Below are positions 5,955 through 11,057 of a stretch of DNA of 11,057 nt, piece after piece. Below the pieces are notes generated by a model, which saw only the letters and a program-made list of their open reading frames with translations, was not told the origin of the DNA and made no database searches. The translations under genes were made by a program, and so were the position numbers. Source of the DNA: Pseudomonadota bacterium (lineage in GTDB: Bacteria > Pseudomonadota > Alphaproteobacteria > Rhizobiales > Xanthobacteraceae); contig JAFAFP010000208.1 of assembly GCA_023423415.1 (NCBI GenBank), forward strand, positions 1 through 11,057, read 5' to 3'. Positions within the stretch are counted from its first letter, which is position 1; the number at the start of each line of letters is the position of its first letter.

Positions 5955-5970
5955 GAAATAGGAAGCAGAG

Positions 5971-6741
5971 ATGACCGAAACCCCGCTCTTCGCCTACACA
6001 CTACGGCTTGCCGATAACGCACTGATCCTTGGTCATCGCGTGTCGGAATGGGTCGGACATGCGCCGGTGCTGGAGGAGGATCTTGCGCTTGGCAATCTCG
6101 CGCTCGATCTGATCGGGCAGGCGCGTTCTTTCTACACTTATGCAGGCGAGATCGAAGGCAAATTGACAGGAGGTTTGGGCCGCGACGAGGATGCGCTCGC
6201 TTATCTTCGAGATGCGGGCGCTTATCGCAATGTCCTCCTGGTCGAGCAGCCAAATGGCGATTTTGCCCAGACCATCGTCCGCCACTTGTTCTATTCCGCC
6301 TTCGCACTTCCGTATTTTGAGGCGCTGTCGCGCAGCAAGGATGAGACGCTCGCCGCCATCGCGGCCAAGGCCGTCAAGGAGATGGCTTATCATGTCCGCC
6401 ACACCGCGGAATGGACCATCCGCCTCGGCGATGGCACGGACGAAAGCCACAAGCGGGCGCAATACGCGGTCGATGAACTGTGGCCCTTCACCGGCGAGTT
6501 GTTCGAGACCGATCAGGCGGAACGGGCGCTGATCGGTGCCGGCATTGCTGTCGATCCCGCCAGCGTCCGGGCGAGATGGTCGAAGACGCTGGATGACGTG
6601 TTCAACGAGGCGACATTGGCCCGTCCGCGCGACGGATACATGCAGAGCGGTGGCCGCTGCGGCCGTCACACCGAACACCTCGGCTACATTCTGACCGAAC
6701 TGCAGTTCCTGCAGCGTGCCTATCCGGGAGCGAAGTGGTGA
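5971..6741 (+). CDS. paaC: 1,2-phenylacetyl-CoA epoxidase structural subunit PaaC
   Basis: PaaC is the non-catalytic ferritin-like partner that forms the PaaAC core of the epoxidase and stabilises PaaA. The 256-residue protein shows the family's opening TLRLADNALILGHRVSEW, the EEDLALGNLALDLIGQAR helix, AYHVRHTAEWTIRLGDGT, and the C-terminal GRHTEHLGYILTELQFLQRAYPGA. Length is normal. The ATG follows a GGAAG Shine-Dalgarno at about 5961-5965. Its TGA (6739-6741) overlaps the paaD start, so the two are translationally coupled. Confidence 0.96.
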   Translation: MTETPLFAYTLRLADNALILGHRVSEWVGHAPVLEEDLALGNLALDLIGQARSFYTYAGEIEGKLTGGLGRDEDALAYLRDAGAYRNVLLVEQPNGDFAQTIVRHLFYSAFALPYFEALSRSKDETLAAIAAKAVKEMAYHVRHTAEWTIRLGDGTDESHKRAQYAVDELWPFTGELFETDQAERALIGAGIAVDPASVRARWSKTLDDVFNEATLARPRDGYMQSGGRCGRHTEHLGYILTELQFLQRAYPGAKW

Positions 6742-7247
6742 CCGCTGCGACAACCATATCGAATGACGTTGACCTCCGCGAAATCGCGTGGAAGGCCGCT
6801 GCGTCGGTGGTTGATCCCGAGATTCCGGTGCTCTCGATCGCCGATCTCGGCGTGCTGCGCGATGTGCAGATTGTCGATGGCACGGCCGAGGTGACGATCA
6901 CGCCGACCTATTCCGGTTGCCCGGCGATGAACCTGATTGCGCTCAATGTCGAACTTGCCTTGGAAGAGGTCGGCTTTGTGATGCCGCGCATCAAGACGGT
7001 GCTGTCGCCGGCCTGGACCACGGACTGGATGACCGAAAAGGGCAAGGAGAAGCTGCGCAAGTATGGCATCGCGCCGCCGAACGGCAAGGCCTCACGCCGG
7101 GCTCTGTTCGGGGAGGACGAGGTGGCTTGCCCGCGTTGCGCCTCGACCAATACCGAGCGCATCTCCGAGTTTGGTTCGACCTCCTGCAAGGCGCTGTGGC
7201 GTTGCCGCGCCTGCGCGGAACCATTCGACTATTTCAAGTGCATCTGA
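6738..7247 (+). CDS. paaD: PaaD, epoxidase maturation factor (MIP18/DUF59 plus zinc-like domain)
   Basis: PaaD is needed for an active phenylacetyl-CoA epoxidase and is thought to help assemble its iron or iron-sulfur centres. The N-terminal MIP18/DUF59 domain (about residues 10-95) carries D26-PEIP30 and the conserved C61 in TYSGCPAM. The C-terminal domain has CPRC (131-134) and later Cys150, Cys156, Cys159 and Cys168, which suggest a metal site. I place the start at GTG 6738, forming a GTGA overlap with the paaC stop and lying seven bases after GGGAG (6726-6730). A second GTG at 6735 would add one residue but sit too close to the Shine-Dalgarno. The 169-residue length is typical. Confidence 0.94.
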   Translation: MTAATTISNDVDLREIAWKAAASVVDPEIPVLSIADLGVLRDVQIVDGTAEVTITPTYSGCPAMNLIALNVELALEEVGFVMPRIKTVLSPAWTTDWMTEKGKEKLRKYGIAPPNGKASRRALFGEDEVACPRCASTNTERISEFGSTSCKALWRCRACAEPFDYFKCI

Positions 7248-7269
7248 CACCACCTGCATTGGCATCGTC

Positions 7270-8352
7270 ATGAGCGTTGAATTCCACAAGCTGAAGATCG
7301 CCGAGATCCGCCGCGAAACGCCGGAGGCAGTGTCGATCGCCTTCGCAGTGCCGCCTGACTTGAAGGATGAGTATCGGTTCACGCCCGGGCAGCACCTGAC
7401 GCTCCGGCACGATTGCGACGGGCAAGACATTCGTCGTTCGTATTCAATCTGCGCCGGGCTCGATGACGGCGAATTGCGGGTCGCAGTGAAAAAGGTCGAT
7501 GGCGGCATCTTCTCCACGCTTTGCAACGACATGATGAAGCCCGGCGATGTCATCGATGTGATGACGCCGCAGGGACGCTTCGGCGTTGCGCCAGATCCGA
7601 ACGCCGAGCGGAATTACCTGGCGATTGCCGCAGGCTCTGGCATCACGCCGATCCTCTCGCTCCTGCGGAGCACCTTGATGCGCGAGCCGAACAGTCGCTT
7701 TGCGCTTATCTACGGAAACCGCACGACCAGGAGCATCATTTTCAAAGAAGCACTGGAAGATCTGAAGGATCAGTTCCTCGGTCGGCTCGTGGTTCATCAT
7801 GTGCTGTCGCGTGAGCAGCAGGACATCGAATTGTTCAACGGCCGCATCGATACGGGCAAGATCGAGACGCTGCTGAAGTCATTCGCGCCTGCCGATGAGA
7901 TCGATTGCGCGTTCCTGTGCGGCCCGGGGGCAATGATCGAGGAGGCGAAAGCCACGCTGTTGCGGCTGGGTACGCCCGCCTCGAATGTTCATGTCGAGTA
8001 TTTTTCGACCGACGGCGTGCCGATCATGCCGCGCCGCGCCGCTGCAACTCATGTCGTGGCCGAGGACAAGCCGGTTGCGAATGCACGGATTACTTTGCAT
8101 GGCTCGGCTTATGACGTGCCGATGTTCGATGGCGAAACGATCATCGACGCCGGCGAGCGCGTCGGATTGGAGATGCCCTATTCGTGCCGCGGCGGCATGT
8201 GCTGCACCTGCCGCGCCAAGCTGGTATCCGGCGAGGTCGATATGGCGTTGAACTATTCGCTCGAGCCTTGGGAAATGGAAGCCGGCTACGTTCTGACCTG
8301 CCAGGCGCGGCCGCTGAGCAAGGACGTCGTGGTCGATTACGACGAGGTGTGA
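7270..8352 (+). CDS. paaE: 1,2-phenylacetyl-CoA epoxidase reductase subunit PaaE
   Basis: PaaE passes electrons from NADPH through FAD and a [2Fe-2S] cluster to the diiron centre of PaaA. Domain order in the 360 residues is ferredoxin-reductase FAD domain (about 1-110, with R56-SYS59), NAD(P) domain (about 112-245, with G122-SGITP127 and C217-GPG) and a plant-type ferredoxin domain (about 270-360), whose cluster ligands are C306, C311, C314 and C344. The frame is open well upstream, inside paaD, but family members start near the ATG at 7270 and the upstream residues are low-complexity. It lies 22 bp after paaD with no clear Shine-Dalgarno in the gap. It ends 9 bp from the convergent TetR gene, and no obvious bidirectional terminator separates them. 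Confidence 0.96.
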   Translation: MSVEFHKLKIAEIRRETPEAVSIAFAVPPDLKDEYRFTPGQHLTLRHDCDGQDIRRSYSICAGLDDGELRVAVKKVDGGIFSTLCNDMMKPGDVIDVMTPQGRFGVAPDPNAERNYLAIAAGSGITPILSLLRSTLMREPNSRFALIYGNRTTRSIIFKEALEDLKDQFLGRLVVHHVLSREQQDIELFNGRIDTGKIETLLKSFAPADEIDCAFLCGPGAMIEEAKATLLRLGTPASNVHVEYFSTDGVPIMPRRAAATHVVAEDKPVANARITLHGSAYDVPMFDGETIIDAGERVGLEMPYSCRGGMCCTCRAKLVSGEVDMALNYSLEPWEMEAGYVLTCQARPLSKDVVVDYDEV

Positions 8353-8361
8353 CGAGAGGAT

Positions 8362-8988
8362 TTAGGCTCTTTGTCTCACTTTGGTTGATGTCGGCGCCGC
8401 CAGCGCCTGCGCGCCCTCGAGCAAAACAGTCGTTGCCAGATCCGCATAGTCATTGCGGCTCATGGCGCCACCTTCGCGGAACCACATGTAGTGCCAGTTG
8501 AGCATGCCGAACAGTGACATGGTCACCGGCTTCAACAATTCCTTGTTTTGTCCGATAGCCGGCAGTGCGGCCGCGATGGCTTGTGCAAAGACTGCGACCA
8601 GTTCACGCTCCATGCTAACCAGCGCCTTGTGACGGTCGCCGGGAAGTTTCGACATTTCGTTGATCTGTATTTTGTGTTCGTGGTCAGCGTCGCGATAGGC
8701 TTCCAGCAAAGCGGCGACAAGGTCGCGCAACCGGGCGCGGGGCTCGAGAGACGGGTCGATTGTCTTCACGGCATCGAGCAAGGCCTGGAGATGTTCGCTG
8801 AGGATGTCGAACAGCAGCGTCTCTTTGCCGACGTAATAATGATAGAGCAGCGCTTTCGATACGCCGCAGGCCTCGGCGACCTGCGCCATCGAGGTGCGGT
8901 CATATCCGTTTTTCGCGAAAAGTCCCGCCGAGCGCGTGAGAATCGCGCGTCGCTTGGTGTCGTGATCGGCGGAGCGGGGGCGGGCCAT
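8362..8988 (-). CDS. TetR-family regulator linked to paaK (PaaR-like)
   Basis: The 208-residue protein has a TetR helix-turn-helix at about residues 12-58 (ILTRSAGLFAKNGYDRTSM, then VAEACGVSKALLYHYYVGKE) and a helical ligand domain with the FGMLNWHYMWFREGG segment seen in regulators of acyl-CoA and aromatic pathways. Its ATG shares one base with the paaK stop (TGATG), so it is the last gene of the paaG-paaI-paaK operon. I set the start there; the frame runs open further upstream only as a shadow of paaK. TetR regulators called PaaR repress paa genes in several bacteria and sense phenylacetyl-CoA, so that role is likely but inferred. Its operator is not visible; the operon promoter lies beyond the window. 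Confidence 0.88.
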   Translation of the reverse strand: MARPRSADHDTKRRAILTRSAGLFAKNGYDRTSMAQVAEACGVSKALLYHYYVGKETLLFDILSEHLQALLDAVKTIDPSLEPRARLRDLVAALLEAYRDADHEHKIQINEMSKLPGDRHKALVSMERELVAVFAQAIAAALPAIGQNKELLKPVTMSLFGMLNWHYMWFREGGAMSRNDYADLATTVLLEGAQALAAPTSTKVRQRA

Positions 8989-10298
8989 CAGTTCTTCGGC
9001 CTCTTGTCCACAACGCGCAGCGCCTTGCCGGCGGAGCGTTCGACGGCGCCGGGATCGCCGACAACGACACTCATGCCGATGCCGATATTGTTGCGGATAT
9101 GCATGGCCAGAGCCGCGGCTTCTGCGTTGCGCGCAGCCGCTGCCGCGCATTCGGTGCGCGCTTCCACGAAGATGGTTGCGACATCCAGCCGGTCTTCTCG
9201 CGACAACTCGATCAGGTAGTGCGGCGAGAGCCCATGGCAGCGCAGCAGCAATTCCTCGATCTGGGTTGGGAAGACATTGACGCCGCGGATGATCATCATG
9301 TCGTCGGAGCGGCCGGTGACTTTCTCCATGCGCCGATGCGTGCGGGCCGTGCCCGGTAGAAGGCGCGTGAGATCGCGCGTGCGATAGCGAATGACCGGAA
9401 GGCCTTCCTTGGTCAATGTGGTGAAGACGAGTTCGCCTTTCTCGCCATCTGGCAACGGCTTGCCGCTCACAGGATCGATCACTTCGGGAAAAAAGTGGTC
9501 CTCCCAGATGTGCAGACCGTCCTTCGTTTCCACGCATTCATTGGCGACGCCGGGGCCCATCACTTCGGATAGCCCGAAGATATCCACCGCATCCATCGCG
9601 AAGGCGTCCTCAATCTCGGCCCGCATCTGGTTGGTCCATGGCTCCGCACCGAAAATGCCGATCGACAATGATGTCTCGCGTGGATCGATGCCCTTGGCGC
9701 GGAATTCGTCGAGAATCGCCAGCATGTAGCTGGGCGTGACCATGATGATGTCGGGCTTGAAATCGCAGATGAGTTGAACTTGCCGCTCGGTCATGCCACC
9801 CGACACCGGGATCACCGCGCAGCCGAGCTTTTCCGCGCCGTAATGCGCGCCGAGCCCGCCGGTGAAGAGACCGTAGCCATAGGCCACATGTACCTTCATG
9901 CCCGGCCGCCCGCCCGACGCTCTAATCGAGCGCGCCATCAGGTTGGCCCAGTTGTCGATGTCGGTCTGCGTATAGCCGACGACGGTCGGCTTGCCGGTCG
10001 TTCCGGATGATGCGTGAATGCGGACGATCTTGTCCTGCGGCACCGCGAACATGCCGAAGGGATAATTCTCGCGCAGGTCCGCCTTGGTGGTGAACGGGAA
10101 TTTCGCGAGATCTTCGAGCTGCTTGAAGTCGGATGGGTTTACGCCTGCCGCATCGAACTTTTTTCGATAAGCCTCGACATTGTCATAAGCGTGCTTCAGC
10201 GACCAGGCGAGCCGCTGCGTCTGCAACGCAGCAATTTCATCGCGTGAGGCAGTTTCGATCGGTTCTAGTCCGTAAGGCTTGTAGGATGCATCGACCAT
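8988..10298 (-). CDS. paaK: Phenylacetate-CoA ligase
   Basis: PaaK is the cytoplasmic AMP-forming ligase that activates phenylacetate to phenylacetyl-CoA at the cost of ATP, the first step of the pathway. The 436-residue length is standard. Visible signatures are the P-loop-like S97-SGTTGKPT105, YGYGLFTGGLG, the FGAEPWT and DIFGLSEVMGPGVA adenylate-forming motifs, the YRTRDLTRLLPG hinge region, GRSDDMMIIRGVNVFPTQIE, and a C-terminal GKALRVVDKR with the catalytic Lys. The ATG follows GAGG (5-base spacing) that overlaps the paaI stop 8 bp upstream. Its stop overlaps the TetR start by one base. The identification is secure. Confidence 0.97.
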   Translation of the reverse strand: MVDASYKPYGLEPIETASRDEIAALQTQRLAWSLKHAYDNVEAYRKKFDAAGVNPSDFKQLEDLAKFPFTTKADLRENYPFGMFAVPQDKIVRIHASSGTTGKPTVVGYTQTDIDNWANLMARSIRASGGRPGMKVHVAYGYGLFTGGLGAHYGAEKLGCAVIPVSGGMTERQVQLICDFKPDIIMVTPSYMLAILDEFRAKGIDPRETSLSIGIFGAEPWTNQMRAEIEDAFAMDAVDIFGLSEVMGPGVANECVETKDGLHIWEDHFFPEVIDPVSGKPLPDGEKGELVFTTLTKEGLPVIRYRTRDLTRLLPGTARTHRRMEKVTGRSDDMMIIRGVNVFPTQIEELLLRCHGLSPHYLIELSREDRLDVATIFVEARTECAAAAARNAEAAALAMHIRNNIGIGMSVVVGDPGAVERSAGKALRVVDKRPKN

Positions 10299-10306
10299 GG
10301 TGGCCT

Positions 10307-10741
10307 CTATGCTTTGCCGTCGGCAATCAGTTTTCCTTCGATGGTGCGCGAGTGTCCGCGGAATTCCGCAATCACATGTCCGTCCTCGCGCGTAACGGTG
10401 ATGTCATAGATGCCCGAGCGGCCAAAACGTTGCTGCTCGACGGCGCGCGCCGTCAGCTTGTCGCCGAGTTTGCCTGGCGCGATGAACGTCACAGCGCAAT
10501 GCTGTGCGACCGCGCGCTGGTTGTAGCTGTTGCAGGCGAAGGCAAACGCGGAATCCGCCAACGTGAAAATGAATCCGCCGTGACAGATGTTATGGCCGTT
10601 GACCATCTTGTCGGTGACCGTCATCGTCAGCACGGAGCGGCCCGGTTCGACCGAGACAAGCTGCATGCCAAGGCCCTTGCTCGCGGAATCGTCCGCCCAC
10701 ATCTGCTTGGCGCAGGCCCGGGCGAGTTCACCGGCATCCAT
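10307..10741 (-). CDS. paaI: Hydroxyphenylacetyl-CoA thioesterase PaaI
   Basis: PaaI is a hot-dog-fold thioesterase that hydrolyses ring-hydroxylated phenylacetyl-CoA and related dead-end thioesters, freeing trapped CoA. The 144-residue protein carries the family active-site run from N48 through G49-H50-N51 to H54-GGFIFTLAD63, with Asp63 as the likely catalytic acid, and later FGRSGIYDITVTREDG and IAEFRGHSRT. It lies 2 bp after the paaG stop and 8 bp before paaK, in the minus-strand operon. Its Shine-Dalgarno is weak, so coupling to paaG translation is likely. Confidence 0.94.
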   Translation of the reverse strand: MDAGELARACAKQMWADDSASKGLGMQLVSVEPGRSVLTMTVTDKMVNGHNICHGGFIFTLADSAFAFACNSYNQRAVAQHCAVTFIAPGKLGDKLTARAVEQQRFGRSGIYDITVTREDGHVIAEFRGHSRTIEGKLIADGKA

Positions 10742-10743
10742 GA

Positions 10744-11057
10744 TCAGGAGCCTTTCCCGCCCGTGAATTTCGGCGCGCGCTTCTCCATGAAGGCGCGGAC
10801 GCCTTCGGCATAGTCCGGGCTCGTTCCTGCCGAACGTTGGAAGTCGCGCTCGAGATCGAGTTGCGTTGAGAGATCGTTATCTTCGGACGCATCGAGCGCG
10901 CGCTTGATCAGCGACAGACCGTAAGTCGGGCCGTTGGCGAAGCGCTCGCAGATTTCGTTGGCCTGTCCGATCAGTTCTTCATCGGGAACGCATTTCCAAA
11001 TCAGCCCCCAGTTCTCGGCTTTCTCCGCCGTCAGCGGTTCCGCCAGCAAGGCAAGTC
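10744..11057 (-). CDS. paaG: Ring 1,2-epoxyphenylacetyl-CoA isomerase, C-terminal part
   Basis: The last roughly 103 residues of a crotonase-superfamily protein run in from the right edge; the start is outside the window. The sequence ALLAEPLTAEKAENWGLIWKCVPDEEL, the helical IKRALDASEDNDLSTQLDLERDFQ and the ending FMEKRAPKFTG are typical of PaaG, which isomerises 1,2-epoxyphenylacetyl-CoA to the oxepin-CoA. Its position before paaI and paaK supports this over the related hydratase PaaF. The catalytic residues lie in the missing part, so this cannot be confirmed here. The stop TGA is at 10744-10746, 2 bp before the paaI ATG. Confidence 0.85.
   Translation of the reverse strand, partial: LALLAEPLTAEKAENWGLIWKCVPDEELIGQANEICERFANGPTYGLSLIKRALDASEDNDLSTQLDLERDFQRSAGTSPDYAEGVRAFMEKRAPKFTGGKGS

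Noticed and set aside
8325..8344. CGTCGT/ACGACG hairpin at the end of paaE as a terminator between convergent operons
   Set aside because: The stem is only 6 bp with an 8-base loop, lies in coding sequence, and has no T-run.
8989..9537. N-terminal extension of the TetR gene
   Set aside because: The upstream residues are an Arg/His-rich shadow of paaK; the TetR domain starts normally at the ATG overlapping the paaK stop.

Overview
The window is GC-rich, densely coded bacterial DNA. It looks like an alphaproteobacterium of the Hyphomicrobiales, probably near the Bradyrhizobium/Rhodopseudomonas/Afipia group. That placement is inferred from protein flavour, codon use, and a GTCATTCCGGGGC...GCCCCGGAATGAC inverted repeat of a type common between genes in that group; no search was run. 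The theme is aerobic catabolism of aromatic acids, in two adjacent modules.

Left module (about 186-3294): a minus-strand set encodes a GntR/FCD-type regulator, a PIG-L-fold 4-oxalomesaconate hydratase (GalB-like) and a 4-carboxy-4-hydroxy-2-oxoadipate aldolase (LigK/GalC-like). Together the two enzymes perform the last two steps of gallate or protocatechuate 4,5-cleavage, giving pyruvate and oxaloacetate. Divergent from the regulator is a cytoplasmic protein of the 4,5-dihydroxyphthalate decarboxylase (Pht5)-like family. The divergent spacer holds a palindrome of FadR/GntR type around a perfect TTGACA. No ring-cleaving dioxygenase is visible. Bases 1-60 are the tail of an unidentified plus-strand gene, separated from this module by the long inverted repeat. 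A 311-bp gap (3295-3605) contains what looks like a remnant of a GFA/CENP-V-type gene.

Right module (3606-11057): phenylacetate catabolism. PaaX (repressor) precedes paaABCDE, the phenylacetyl-CoA 1,2-epoxidase operon. A TTGACG-16-TATTAT promoter sits inside a 36-bp imperfect inverted repeat in the AT-rich paaX-paaA spacer, the obvious candidate PaaX operator. Convergent on paaE is a minus-strand operon read in the order paaG (partial, running off the window), paaI (thioesterase), paaK (phenylacetate-CoA ligase), and a TetR-family regulator overlapping paaK by one base. PaaK makes phenylacetyl-CoA, PaaABCE epoxidises it with PaaD as an assembly factor, PaaG isomerises the epoxide to the oxepin, and PaaI rescues CoA from dead-end thioesters. 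paaZ, paaF, paaH and paaJ are not in the window.

Most of the window is recognisable catabolic machinery. The less ordinary points are the pairing of a Pht5-like decarboxylase with a GalB/GalC lower pathway, two different repressor families in one paa locus, the operator architectures, and the decayed gene before paaX. I found no RNA genes, insertion sequences or CRISPR arrays.
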